Of a DNA stretch of 64,000 nucleotides, positions 46,240-55,339 are shown piece after piece. Positions within the stretch are counted from its first letter, which is position 1; each line of letters opens with the position of its first letter. The notes beneath the pieces are model-generated. The model saw only the letters and a program-made list of their open reading frames with translations. It was not told where the DNA came from and did not search any database. Where the stretch lies: positions 1,457,001-1,521,000 of the forward strand of contig NZ_CP062788.1 of assembly GCF_025136295.1 (NCBI RefSeq), in the 5' to 3' direction. The position numbers and the translations under genes were made by a program. The stretch comes from Aestuariispira ectoiniformans (GTDB taxonomy: Bacteria > Pseudomonadota > Alphaproteobacteria > UBA8366 > Aestuariispiraceae).

Positions 46240-47757
46240 CTATTCCTGTTCGGAAGGGGGAGGCATATCGGGGAAGATCAGGGAGACGGTGGTGCCGTGC
46301 CCGACCTGACTTGTGATGTCTATACGCCCCTTATGCAGTTCCATCAGTCCCTTTACCAGGGCCAGTCCGATACCGACGCCCGGGTGTCTGCGGTCCGCGC
46401 CCTCGTCGATCTGGCGGAACAGGTCCGTGACACCGTCGATATATTCTTCTGCGATGCCTGTGCCGGTATCTTTGACTGAAAAGACGACTTCGCCTGTATC
46501 ATTGTAACGGGCGATAATGCTGACCTCCCCGTCTGCAGGCGTGAATTTGACAGCGTTGGTCAGGAGGTTAACCAGCATCTGTCGCAGGTAATGCTCATCC
46601 GCCGTTATGGTTTGCGGCGCTGTTTCCGGCAGGTCCACAGTAACGGCGAGGCCACGGGCATGGGCCCGTTCCTCGACACGGCGGATCGCATTGGTGATGA
46701 CCTCCTGCACAATGACCGTGGTCGGGGTGATTGTGGTTTCGCCGGACGTCAGCCGTGCGACGTCGATAATATCGTTGATCAGCTCCAGTAGATATTTCCC
46801 AGCCTGACGAATGTCGGAGGCATAGTCCCGGAACCGCAGGTGCGTTTCAGGCCATTCCTGGTGGGCCTCGATGACCTCGGCAAAACCGATAATGGCATTG
46901 AGCGGAGAGCGCAATTCGTGGCTGATATTGGCGAGGAAGTTGGATTTGGTTCTGGACGCGATATCGGCCGCTTTCTTTGCCGCCTCGAGCTTTTCCTGCA
47001 TCAGGTAGGTCTCTGTCATATCGCTCTGGATGCTGACGAAGCCGCCACCTGCCGTGCGCCGGTCCCGGGTCAGAATACGCCGGCCGTCTCTCAGATGCAC
47101 CAGAAAGGAGCCTTGCAGGTTATGGCGATAGGCGTCCTTTCTCGCCAGATAGTCTTCGTCGTCCGAACCCCGGACATCCACGTTCCCGCGTTTTACGTCG
47201 ATTTGGCCCAAAGTCCTGTAATGGGTGCCGGGTTTGGTTTCCTCCACGGAATAATTGTACATATCCCGAAAGTTCTGGTTGCACATAACCAGCCTGCCCA
47301 CAGCGTCATAAATGACAAAGGCTTCGGGGATGTCCTCGATGGCATTGGTCAGAACTTCGTGCAGCAACCGCCAGTCGGTTTCCTTGCGGTATTGCGTGAT
47401 GGTGCCTCCGCCGGGCAGCGGATGTCTGGTCACCTCCAAAAATATGCCGGGTGCGGGGGCTTGCTCACATTTCATGGCAGCGCCTTCGCGCATCCGGTTT
47501 ATCTCGGCTGTCACGAGAGAATCCAGATCATCTTCGGAAGGTACAGTCTTGGGAAGCAGATGGCGGATGATTGCCTCGACGGGGGTGCCGGGTCGTTTCA
47601 GGTCATCGGGAAGACCGAGAAGGTCCGCCGCGGCAGAGGTCATCCGACCGATCTGATCATCCGCATCGCATATCAAAAATGCCAGCCCCGCGCTTTCCAG
47701 GGCATGGCTAAACCCTCCGGTTTCATCTTGATTTGAATGCGCTTTTTCCGCTGTCAT
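46240..47757 (-). CDS. Soluble PAS-domain sensor histidine kinase
   Basis: A 505-residue kinase. PAS-like segments lie near 16-110 and 130-250 (FVIYDAVGRLVMCNQNFRDMYN), with HisKA containing His280 in NISHELRSPLNAIIGFAEVIE and a C-terminal HATPase (QMLVNLLTNAVKFTP; DTGTGIAEEYID; GVGIGLALVKGLMELHKG). No transmembrane segment is seen, so it senses a cytoplasmic signal. There is no response regulator next to it, so it is an orphan. Confidence 0.9.
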   Translation of the reverse strand: MTAEKAHSNQDETGGFSHALESAGLAFLICDADDQIGRMTSAAADLLGLPDDLKRPGTPVEAIIRHLLPKTVPSEDDLDSLVTAEINRMREGAAMKCEQAPAPGIFLEVTRHPLPGGGTITQYRKETDWRLLHEVLTNAIEDIPEAFVIYDAVGRLVMCNQNFRDMYNYSVEETKPGTHYRTLGQIDVKRGNVDVRGSDDEDYLARKDAYRHNLQGSFLVHLRDGRRILTRDRRTAGGGFVSIQSDMTETYLMQEKLEAAKKAADIASRTKSNFLANISHELRSPLNAIIGFAEVIEAHQEWPETHLRFRDYASDIRQAGKYLLELINDIIDVARLTSGETTITPTTVIVQEVITNAIRRVEERAHARGLAVTVDLPETAPQTITADEHYLRQMLVNLLTNAVKFTPADGEVSIIARYNDTGEVVFSVKDTGTGIAEEYIDGVTDLFRQIDEGADRRHPGVGIGLALVKGLMELHKGRIDITSQVGHGTTVSLIFPDMPPPSEQE

Positions 47758-47832
47758 TCCGGTAAGCTTTACCCATCATTTTTGCAGCCCAGCATCAGCA
47801 ATAGCAGCGAATAAGCGTTTGGTGAAGTAAAA

Positions 47833-48717
47833 CTATGTCTGTGCCGGAGGCGGTTTGGCACTGTCGATGCGCCCCCTATGAATAAGGTAAAGACCGGAGA
47901 GGATTACAATACCGCCACCCATGAACGCATACTGGTCCGGCAGGTTGCCAAACAGGACCCAACCCAGTCCAAGCGCCCAGAAGACCTGGGTATACATGAA
48001 GGGGGCGACTGTGGAGGCCGGGGCGTATTTATGGGAGGCAACCATCAGGCTGTGGGCGATGCCGCCGAAAAGACCGATACTGACAAAGGCTGCCCAGGCC
48101 ATGGGGGTGTCCGGGGTCTGCCAGAAGAATGGCAGGGCCAGGCTGCTGGCGATTGCACCCACGAGAGCTGTGTAGAACAGGGTGACGGGCATGGGGTCAT
48201 CATTGGCCAGCTTGCGTGTGGTGACATTGAACAGCGCCACGCAGCAGGCCGCCCCGAAGACCAACAAGGCACCCAGCCCCAGTCCGTCGAAGCCGGGCCG
48301 GATGATTACCAGTGTGCCCGAAAACCCGACCATGATTGCAAGGAGCGATCGAATGCCGACCCGCTCTTTGAGAATAGGAATCGCCAGGGCCGCAACCAGC
48401 AAGGGGACGGTAAAGAAGATTGCCGTCAACTCCGCAAGGCCGATCATGGTCAAACCCCAGAATGCCAGCGAGGTATCAATTAAAAGCAGGAGGGAGCGGC
48501 CGATTTGCATGAATGGCCGGTTGGCGCGCAGCAGGCTGCTGCTGTGTTTGGGCCACAGCCAGACCACCATCAAAGACAGATGGCCTATATAGCGGGCCCA
48601 GACAACCTGGGGGATGGGCATCGTCTGGCCCAGATATTTGGCGAAAGCCTCCTGGACGGAGATCATCGCCATGGCCGCCAGCATGCAGCCAATCCCTAGC
48701 AACCTATTGTCCTGCAT
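47833..48717 (-). CDS. EamA-family (DMT) membrane transporter
   Basis: A 294-residue protein with ten predicted helices in two EamA repeats (CMLAAMAMISVQEAFAKYL; then GALLVFGAACCVALFNVTTRK). DMT-family exporters move metabolites such as amino acids. A related copy lies at 51797-52705. The direct substrate is unknown. Confidence 0.85.
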   Translation of the reverse strand: MQDNRLLGIGCMLAAMAMISVQEAFAKYLGQTMPIPQVVWARYIGHLSLMVVWLWPKHSSSLLRANRPFMQIGRSLLLLIDTSLAFWGLTMIGLAELTAIFFTVPLLVAALAIPILKERVGIRSLLAIMVGFSGTLVIIRPGFDGLGLGALLVFGAACCVALFNVTTRKLANDDPMPVTLFYTALVGAIASSLALPFFWQTPDTPMAWAAFVSIGLFGGIAHSLMVASHKYAPASTVAPFMYTQVFWALGLGWVLFGNLPDQYAFMGGGIVILSGLYLIHRGRIDSAKPPPAQT

Positions 48718-48851
48718 TGGTTTTCCCCATTTTTTGGAAAGCTGCGACGAAACCGCACGCCGGTCAAGCCGTTATGAGGCGGTGGTTGTTTTAATCGTTT
48801 TTAGTTGTTATTGAGAAGCTATCGCAACTAGACGATTGGGCTCTTTGAATT

Positions 48852-50246
48852 ATGCAAGTGAACCGCCGCCGCTTCATGCAATATTCCGCCTGTGCCGCCG
48901 CCGGGGCACTGCTGGGTTGTAATTCGCCAAAGCAGCCGGACGAGGAGGCCATTGCCTATCAATTGACGGCGGCGAAAAAGAAGTTTCAGCTTTTGCCCGA
49001 CCGGCCAGCGACGGAAGGGGTCGGGTATCTCGGTGGGCCGCCGCTACGCGTGTTGCGTGCGAAACAGGGACAGCCGCTCCGCGTCACGCTGGACAATCAG
49101 TTGGGTGAGGTCACAACCATTCACTGGCACGGGCTTCGCCTGCCGAACCCTATGGATGGCGTGCCCTATCTCACCCAGGAGCCGACTGCGGATGGTGAGA
49201 AATTCGTCTACGAGTTCACGCCGCCGGACGCGGGCAGTTTCTGGTTCCATCCCCATGCCAACAGCCTGCAACAGGCCGGGCGCGGTCTCGCCGGGGCATT
49301 GATTGTGGAGGAACCCGAACCGGTTGGCTTCGACCTTGATATTCCGCTCATCATCAAGGATTGGGTGATTGACGAGGAAACCGGCCAGTTCGGGGAACTG
49401 ACAACGCCGCGCGGAGCTTCCCGGGCCGGTACTTTCGGCAATGTTCGCACCGTGAATGGGGAAATCCTGCCGCAATATCATTTGCCGGCGGGGGGCTGGG
49501 TGCGCCTGCGCCTGATCAATGTGGATGTGACCCGCATTTATAAAGTGATGATGAAGGGTGATGACGAGGCCGAGGCCCATATTATCGCCATGGATGGCAT
49601 GCCGCTTGCCACACCGCGGCCCCTGGGACGGGAGCCGATTGGCCCCGGCATGCGCGTGGACCTTGCCGTCCATATTCCCAACCGTATCGGCGCGCAGTTC
49701 TGGCTGGAAAATACCTCGACTTCAAGCCCGTGGAAGATGGTGAATTTCACTGCGGTTACCAGCCTGACTCCTGTTGCGACGGATCGGCCGAAACTGCCGA
49801 TGAACCCCATCCCGGCCTTTGATTTGCAGGGCGCGCCGGTGATCCCGTTCCGTTTTGATACAGGTGTCGGCGAAGGTTATCTGATCTGCGGTGGCTCCAA
49901 GACCAGGGAATATCCGGTCTATTGGACCGTCAACAACACCAGCCTGCCGAAAACCCCGGTGCTTGCAGCACCTCTGGAAACCCTGAAAAAGGGGCAGACG
50001 GCAATCTTCGAGCTGCACAACAACACACCGCACAGTCATCCGATCCACCTGCATGGATATTCCTTCACGATCCTGGAATCGAACAAACGCAAGGTCGACC
50101 CCTATCATGCGGATACGGTTCTCCTGCGCCCGAAAGAACGGGTGAAACTGGCCTTCCTGGCCGACAATCCCGGCGACTGGATGTACCACTGTCACATCAT
50201 TGAACACCAGGAATCGGGGATGTCCGGCCATATTCGTGTTGTGTGA
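48852..50246 (+). CDS. Tat-exported multicopper oxidase
   Basis: A 464-residue multicopper oxidase. The N-terminus MQVNRRRFMQYSACAAAGALLGC has a twin-arginine motif and a lipobox-like cysteine. The copper sites are IHWHGLRLPN and SFWFHPHANS in the first cupredoxin domain, and HPIHLHGYSF and MYHCHIIEHQESGM in the last, giving the T1 Cys, two His and Met. It probably oxidises cuprous ions or phenols in the periplasm or at the membrane. It stands alone, convergent with the sigma factor gene. Confidence 0.93.
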   Translation: MQVNRRRFMQYSACAAAGALLGCNSPKQPDEEAIAYQLTAAKKKFQLLPDRPATEGVGYLGGPPLRVLRAKQGQPLRVTLDNQLGEVTTIHWHGLRLPNPMDGVPYLTQEPTADGEKFVYEFTPPDAGSFWFHPHANSLQQAGRGLAGALIVEEPEPVGFDLDIPLIIKDWVIDEETGQFGELTTPRGASRAGTFGNVRTVNGEILPQYHLPAGGWVRLRLINVDVTRIYKVMMKGDDEAEAHIIAMDGMPLATPRPLGREPIGPGMRVDLAVHIPNRIGAQFWLENTSTSSPWKMVNFTAVTSLTPVATDRPKLPMNPIPAFDLQGAPVIPFRFDTGVGEGYLICGGSKTREYPVYWTVNNTSLPKTPVLAAPLETLKKGQTAIFELHNNTPHSHPIHLHGYSFTILESNKRKVDPYHADTVLLRPKERVKLAFLADNPGDWMYHCHIIEHQESGMSGHIRVV

Positions 50247-50264
50247 ACCGGAACCCGGTTTCGC

Positions 50265-51158
50265 CTAGACCAGCCCCGGTATCGCCAATTCGTAAGCGTC
50301 CATCCGCGCCGGATCGCCGACGGCGTGGATGCCGCTGATCCGGCCATCGACAATTGTGAATTCCAATACCACATAGAGCCTGCCCATCGGGGCCACGACC
50401 GCACCAATCGCACCATCGACCAGAACGGTCCGGGCCGCCACTGCCAGGCCATCGTAGAAGCGGGCGACCGCGTCTGCGCCGCGCAGTTCGGATACGCCGC
50501 CGGCCTTGGCTGCAAAACTGTCTGCACTGAGCACCACATTCGGGTCCAACATGGAAACCAGCGCGGCCACGTCACCGCCACGGGAGGCGGCGAGGAAAGC
50601 ATCAATAATATGGTGATGATCCGATAAATCCGCATCGGCAAGCGTCGCTGCGCCCTGTACGCGACGCCTTGCCCTGCTGGCCAATTGCCTCGTGGCCACA
50701 AGGGTTTTGTCAACAACGGGCGCGATGTCCTCAAAGGCGAAATCGAACATGTCGTGCAGGACAAAGGCAACCCGTTCCGCAGGCTTGAGGCGTTGCAGGA
50801 CAACGAGAAGGGCAAGCCCGACGGAGTCCGCCATGGTCATTTCTTCTTCCGGCGTGATGGTCGGTGCGGCCTGGAAGGTTGTCGGTTCCTGTTCATCAAT
50901 CGGTTCCTGTTCATCAAGTGGTGTTTCGCCCCGGGTTTTCTGGCGGCGTAAGTGATCCAGGCAGAGACGTGAGGTAACGGTTGTCAACCAGCCGCCAAGA
51001 TTGCCGACGTCATGAAGGTCCGTTTGACTGAAGCGAAGCCAGGTATCCTGCACAATGTCGTCGGCCTCGCTGAGAGAGCCAAGCATGCGATATGCCAAGG
51101 CCCGCAACCGGGGGCGTTCCGCCTCAAAATCAGCTTGTTTGAATTTTTTTGCACGCAT
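50265..51158 (-). CDS. ECF41-type sigma factor with SnoaL-like C-terminal domain
   Basis: A 297-residue sigma factor. Sigma-2 is at about 10-80 (ALAYRMLGSLSEADDIVQDTWLRF), sigma-4 at about 115-165 (PAERVAFVLHDMFDFAFEDIAPVVDKT). A SnoaL-like domain of about 110 residues (from LSDHHHIIDAFLAASRGGD) replaces an anti-sigma factor and tunes activity in ECF41 proteins. The genomic partner expected for ECF41, a carboxymuconolactone decarboxylase gene, is divergent beside it with the matching promoter. Confidence 0.92.
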   Translation of the reverse strand: MRAKKFKQADFEAERPRLRALAYRMLGSLSEADDIVQDTWLRFSQTDLHDVGNLGGWLTTVTSRLCLDHLRRQKTRGETPLDEQEPIDEQEPTTFQAAPTITPEEEMTMADSVGLALLVVLQRLKPAERVAFVLHDMFDFAFEDIAPVVDKTLVATRQLASRARRRVQGAATLADADLSDHHHIIDAFLAASRGGDVAALVSMLDPNVVLSADSFAAKAGGVSELRGADAVARFYDGLAVAARTVLVDGAIGAVVAPMGRLYVVLEFTIVDGRISGIHAVGDPARMDAYELAIPGLV

Positions 51159-51160
51159 CC

Positions 51161-51187
51161 TGTCACATTTTCCTTCGCTGCTTCGTC
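51161..51187 (+). promoter_or_regulatory. ECF41 promoter, TGTCACA-N16-CGTC
   Basis: TGTCACA (51161-51167) and CGTC (51184-51187) are separated by exactly 16 bases, the consensus reported for ECF41 promoters. It faces the carboxymuconolactone decarboxylase gene, about 100 bases upstream of its start, and lies 3 bases beyond the sigma factor start. Confidence 0.85.
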
Positions 51188-51286
51188 ATGAGGGTAACGG
51201 ACGGTGCCCGACCAAGGAACAACCCACGATATGTGGGGAGAGCCGTCTGAAAACGCAACCAAACTGGAATGACAGGAGTATTTATT

Positions 51287-51742
51287 ATGGAAGCAAGAAT
51301 GAAAAGCCCGGCTATGGTTCTCCCGGATGCCTTGCAGGCGTTGCTGGCCCTGAACAAGGCGGTGGAAACCGATGATATGCCCTACACGACGCATAAGCTG
51401 GTGCAGCTTCGCGCCAGTCAGATCAACGGCTGCGGCGTCTGTGTTCACATGCATGCCAATGAATTGCGCAAGGTGGATGAAACTGATGAGCGGATTTATT
51501 CGGTGGCCGGTTGGCGTGATACGCCCTTCTACACGGAGGCCGAACGTGCGGCCCTTGCCCTGACCGAGTCGATGACACGGCTGGCCGATCAGTCGGATGC
51601 CGTGCCCGATCCGATCTGGGATGAGGTCTGCCGTCATTATGATGAAAGGGCGCGGTCGTCGCTTATCCTGTCGATTGCGATGATCAACCTGTGGAACCGT
51701 GTGAATGCGGCAGTGCGTCAGGTGGCTGGCGACTGGGGCTAA
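51287..51742 (+). CDS. Carboxymuconolactone decarboxylase/AhpD-like protein
   Basis: A 151-residue AhpD-fold protein with the redox motif Cys49-Gly-Val-Cys52 followed by His56 (NGCGVCVHMHANEL). ATG 51287 has AGGAG 8 bases before it; the open frame upstream starts only 18 bases earlier. It is the classical ECF41 target, a peroxidase-like or oxidoreductase protein. The substrate in this organism is unknown. Confidence 0.93.
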   Translation: MEARMKSPAMVLPDALQALLALNKAVETDDMPYTTHKLVQLRASQINGCGVCVHMHANELRKVDETDERIYSVAGWRDTPFYTEAERAALALTESMTRLADQSDAVPDPIWDEVCRHYDERARSSLILSIAMINLWNRVNAAVRQVAGDWG

Positions 51743-51754
51743 GAAGGTGATCGG

Positions 51755-51789
51755 CGGGCATTCTCCGTTGTCCCTGTGGGGAATGCCCG
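51755..51789 (+). terminator. Possible terminator after the AhpD-like gene
   Basis: CGGGCATTC / GAATGCCCG (9-bp arms, 51755-51763 and 51781-51789, 17-base loop) is followed by TCCTTTCC, only a weak T-run. Confidence 0.45.
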
Positions 51790-51796
51790 TCCTTTC

Positions 51797-52705
51797 CTAG
51801 GCCCGCCTTTTGGTCCGTTTTTCGCGAGCCATCAGATAGAGGCCGCTTGCAATGACGACGCCCGCCCCGGCAATGGTAAACCCATCCGGCTTGTCGCCAA
51901 AGGCGATGAAACCCACCAGAACGGACCAGACAATCTGGGTGTAATAGAACGGCGCCAGCAGGCTGGCGGGGGCATATTGATGGGCGATGATGATCAGGAA
52001 ATGGGCAAAGCCGCCAAAAATTCCGGTCAACAGCATGAAGGCCCAGGCCTGACCCGTCTCCGGCGTCTGCCAGACCCAGGGCATCGGCAAAGACATGAAG
52101 ATCGCACCGAAAAGGGCGGTATAGAACACCGATGTGACCGGGTCTTCCTTGCCCGCAATCTGCCGGGTCAGGATGAGATAGAAGGAATAGCAGGTAATCC
52201 CGCCCAACAGGACAAGCATCGCCCAATGCATGCCGTCCATCCCCGGACGGACGACCAGAAGGACACCGAGGAAGCCGACCAGGATCGCACTCCAGCGGTG
52301 AAAGCCGACCACTTCCTTGAGGATCGGCACAGAAAGTGCCGCGACCAGCAGGGGCGTGGCGAAGCCGATTGACGTGACCTGCGCCATTTGCAGATGCTTC
52401 AGGGCCAGGAAGGACGCCAGTGTCATCAGGAGAAGCAAAAGGGAACGGGCAAGCTGAATCTTCAGGTTGGCGGTTGCGATCAGATTCTTGCCCATGCGCG
52501 GGCCAAAAATAAGCGCGAAGGCCAACAGGTGAACGGCGAAACGGACCCAGACAGTCTGCGCGACGGGCACACCGGCCGCCGCCGCGCTCTTGGCGCTCAT
52601 CTCCAGCAGGATCAGCGTCGCCACGCCAATACACATAAGCAGGATACCCCGGCCGGGGCGGTCACTTCGTCGGTCGATGATTTCGGTTGCTGCCTGAGAC
52701 GCCAT
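51797..52705 (-). CDS. EamA-family (DMT) membrane transporter, second copy
   Basis: A 302-residue ten-helix DMT exporter with two EamA repeats (GILLMCIGVATLILLEMSAKSAAAAG; then GGITCYSFYLILTRQIAG). It is recognisably related to the protein at 47833-48717 (both have a VGFLGVLLVVRPG-type block). Substrate unknown. Confidence 0.85.
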   Translation of the reverse strand: MASQAATEIIDRRSDRPGRGILLMCIGVATLILLEMSAKSAAAAGVPVAQTVWVRFAVHLLAFALIFGPRMGKNLIATANLKIQLARSLLLLLMTLASFLALKHLQMAQVTSIGFATPLLVAALSVPILKEVVGFHRWSAILVGFLGVLLVVRPGMDGMHWAMLVLLGGITCYSFYLILTRQIAGKEDPVTSVFYTALFGAIFMSLPMPWVWQTPETGQAWAFMLLTGIFGGFAHFLIIIAHQYAPASLLAPFYYTQIVWSVLVGFIAFGDKPDGFTIAGAGVVIASGLYLMAREKRTKRRA

Positions 52706-52798
52706 TGTTTCCCCCTATCACGGAAAGGCTAGACAGAAAGACGCCGCAGGACAAACCGTTTGCCCGCCGCGAGCGGGCACAACACTTGTGACCGGTCT

Positions 52799-53554
52799 CT
52801 AGGACTGATCCAGGATTTTCCTCAGGAAGCGTTGGGTGCGTTCGCGTTTCGGGTTGGTGAACAGGTCCTTTGCGGCGGCCTCTTCCACGATAACGCCGTC
52901 GGCCATGAAAATTGCCCGGTCCGCCACGTCGCGGGCGAAGGCCATTTCATGGGTGACGATGATCATGGTGCGATGTTCCGATGCAAGGTCGCGGATGACG
53001 GACAGGACTTCGCCGACCAGTTCCGGGTCAAGGGCGGATGTCGGTTCGTCGAACAGGACCACGTCGGGTTCCATCGCCAGGGCCCGTGCGATGGCGACAC
53101 GTTGTTGCTGGCCACCGGAAAGGGCGGACGGATAGGCATCTGCCTTGTCAGCCAGGCCGACCTTGGACAAAAGCTTTTCTGCGCGCTGAACCGCTATTTC
53201 CCGAGCTTCTTTTTTGACGATAATCGGACCTTCGATCACATTTTCAAGAACGGTCTTATGCGGGAACAGATTGAAGTTCTGAAAGACGAAGCCGGCGTGC
53301 TGGCGCAGGTCCCGGATTTTTGCTTTCTGCCCTTTCAGCGGCTTTGATGCGTCAATCGAGACTTCTGCAATCCTGATGGTGCCCGCGCTTGGCTCCTCAA
53401 GGACATTCAGACAGCGAAGCAGGGTTGTCTTGCCGGAGCCACTGGGCCCGATAATGGCAAGAACCTCTCCCTTGTCGACGGTCAGGTCAACGCCTTTAAG
53501 GACTTCGTTATCGCGGAAGGACTTCTTAAGTCCCTTCACTTCGATCATCGACAT
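52799..53554 (-). CDS. tcyN: L-cystine ABC transporter ATP-binding protein
   Basis: A 251-residue amino-acid ABC ATPase: Walker A GPSGSGKTTLL, signature LSGGQQQRVAIARAL, Walker B VVLFDEPTSALDPE. It follows the permease with one base between. The binding protein of the same operon is of the cystine-specific FliY type, which sets the substrate. Confidence 0.9.
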   Translation of the reverse strand: MSMIEVKGLKKSFRDNEVLKGVDLTVDKGEVLAIIGPSGSGKTTLLRCLNVLEEPSAGTIRIAEVSIDASKPLKGQKAKIRDLRQHAGFVFQNFNLFPHKTVLENVIEGPIIVKKEAREIAVQRAEKLLSKVGLADKADAYPSALSGGQQQRVAIARALAMEPDVVLFDEPTSALDPELVGEVLSVIRDLASEHRTMIIVTHEMAFARDVADRAIFMADGVIVEEAAAKDLFTNPKRERTQRFLRKILDQS

Positions 53555-53555
53555 G

Positions 53556-54221
53556 TCAGTTTGCCCTCACATGGCGGTTGGCGCGAATTTCCATACGGTT
53601 CTGGACATAGGACAAGCCGGTGGAAAGCAGCCAGTATAGCGCCGCTGCGGCCAGATACATGGTAAAGACCTCATAGGTCCGCGCGGTGATAAGCTGTGCC
53701 TGACGGAATAATTCCGGCACCTGGATGGTGGCGGCGAGCGAGGTATCCTTCACCAGGCTGATAAACGTATTGCCCAGGGGCGGCAGGGCGACGCGCATGG
53801 CCTGCGGCAGGATCGACCGGCGCATGGCCTGTGCCGGTGTCATGCCGATGGAATAGGCGGCTTCCCACTGGCCCTTGTCGATGGAGGCGATGGCGCTGCG
53901 CAGGATTTCTGAGGCATAGCCACCGATATTCATGGTAAAGCCGATCAACGCCGAGGTAATCGGGTCCAGCCGCAGCCCATATTGGGCAAGACCGTAATAG
54001 ATCAGGAAAAGCTGCACGATCAGCGGCGTGCCGCGGATGAAAGACACATAGGCGCGCGCGGTCCATTGCAGGGGCTTTACCGGTGAAAGCCGCATCAGGG
54101 CAATCAGGAAGGCAAGTGCCAGGCCCAGGACCATGCCGCCGATGCTGAGTCCCACCGTGTAGACGGCCCCCTTCACCAGGAAGGGAGCCGACTGCATCAC
54201 CAATTCGATGGCTTTGTCCAT
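53556..54221 (-). CDS. tcyL: L-cystine ABC transporter permease
   Basis: A 221-residue HisM-type permease with about five transmembrane helices and the EAA-loop region YASEILRSAIASIDKGQWEAAYSIGM. The signature fits YecS/TcyL. It is the middle gene of three. Confidence 0.9.
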   Translation of the reverse strand: MDKAIELVMQSAPFLVKGAVYTVGLSIGGMVLGLALAFLIALMRLSPVKPLQWTARAYVSFIRGTPLIVQLFLIYYGLAQYGLRLDPITSALIGFTMNIGGYASEILRSAIASIDKGQWEAAYSIGMTPAQAMRRSILPQAMRVALPPLGNTFISLVKDTSLAATIQVPELFRQAQLITARTYEVFTMYLAAAALYWLLSTGLSYVQNRMEIRANRHVRAN

Positions 54222-54236
54222 CTGTCTGTCGACCGC

Positions 54237-55037
54237 TTATTTGGTCACGTCCAGCCCGAACCATTTCGTGGAAATGGCGGCCAGGGTGCCGTCTGCGCGC
54301 AGATCGTCGATGGCTTTGTTCAGGGCGGCGAGCAGGTCTTCATTCCCCTTGCGGAGAGCGACGCCCATGCGTTGCTTGTCGAAGGGGTCGCCTGCGGCCA
54401 CGACCTTGCCGTCGGACTGCTGCAACAGGTAGTTCACGGCCAGACGGTCGTTCAGGAATGCATCGATCCGGCCAACGCGCAGGTCTTGCAGCTTGTTGGC
54501 GTTTTCGTCATAGGTGGCGACTTCTGCGTCGGGTACGTTTGCCTTCAGCCAGTCTTCGTAGTTGCTGCCAAGACCTACGCCGACAACCTTGCCTGCCAGG
54601 TCGGCCGGGCTTTTGAAGTCGTTCTCTTTGTCCTTGGTGGTGATCACCTGAATGCCGGAGACGGTATAGGGCTGGGTGAAATCATATTTCTCCTGGCGCT
54701 CTTTTGTGATCGTCACCTGGTTGGTGATGATGTCAAAGCGCTTGGTTTCCAGGCCGGCCAGCATGCCGTCCCATTTGGTGGGAACGAATTCGGCCTTCAC
54801 GCCCAGCTTCCCTGCCAGTGCCTTGGCGAAATCGACCTCATAGCCGACCAGTTCGCCATTTTCATCCTGATAGTTGAACGGCGGGTAGGTGGCTTCCAGG
54901 CCAACCTGGATGCTGCCGCGTTCTTCGATCTGTTTCAGAAGGCCGGTATCTTCAGCGGACGCGGCCGTAAAGCTGCTGAGCAGGGTGGCGACAACGGCCA
55001 CCGGTGCCAGAATGTCCCGCAGGTTGGACAAGGTCAT
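54237..55037 (-). CDS. tcyJ: L-cystine-binding periplasmic protein
   Basis: A 266-residue solute-binding protein. The signal peptide is MTLSNLRDILAPVAVVATLL with cleavage near ASAED. The body (TYPPFNYQDENGELVGYEVDF, KWDGMLAGLETKRFDIITNQV, YDENANKLQDLRVGRIDAFL, ending STKWFGLDVTK) is closely similar in layout to E. coli FliY/TcyJ. ATG 55037 has GGAGAG upstream. It leads the tcyJ-tcyL-tcyN operon on the minus strand. Confidence 0.9.
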   Translation of the reverse strand: MTLSNLRDILAPVAVVATLLSSFTAASAEDTGLLKQIEERGSIQVGLEATYPPFNYQDENGELVGYEVDFAKALAGKLGVKAEFVPTKWDGMLAGLETKRFDIITNQVTITKERQEKYDFTQPYTVSGIQVITTKDKENDFKSPADLAGKVVGVGLGSNYEDWLKANVPDAEVATYDENANKLQDLRVGRIDAFLNDRLAVNYLLQQSDGKVVAAGDPFDKQRMGVALRKGNEDLLAALNKAIDDLRADGTLAAISTKWFGLDVTK

Positions 55038-55339
55038 TTTGACTCTCCAGGCTTGATTGATTGTCTTTCATCAAGGGCTCCTATGGCCCTTGTTCGGGGG
55101 TGGCGCAACTTACTTTTACAAATTCATTAAGTCAAATATTAAATACAACATGAAAATTGGTGTGTTATTGCTAAAGATACACCCATACGGCATAAGATTG
55201 AATATCTCAAGAAATATATACCTATACGTGTAAAACCTGCAGAAAACATCGGTTTTTATGCATTCCCGCTACGCGGTAGTCGGGCGTTATGGTTTCTTCC
55301 ATATGCTGATTGTTTCAGCCGTATTGTTAGGAGAAAACG
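55038..55339. promoter_or_regulatory. Divergent region between tcyJ and the GNAT/LuxR pair
   Basis: 302 bases, AT-rich in the middle. It contains a 13-bp direct repeat with 2 differences (55177-55189 and 55216-55228, 39 bp apart), an inverted AAAACC/GGTTTT (55232-55256), and a small hairpin around CTACGCGGTAG (55265-55284). AGGAG lies 7 bases before the GNAT start. No coding signal was seen. Confidence 0.4.
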
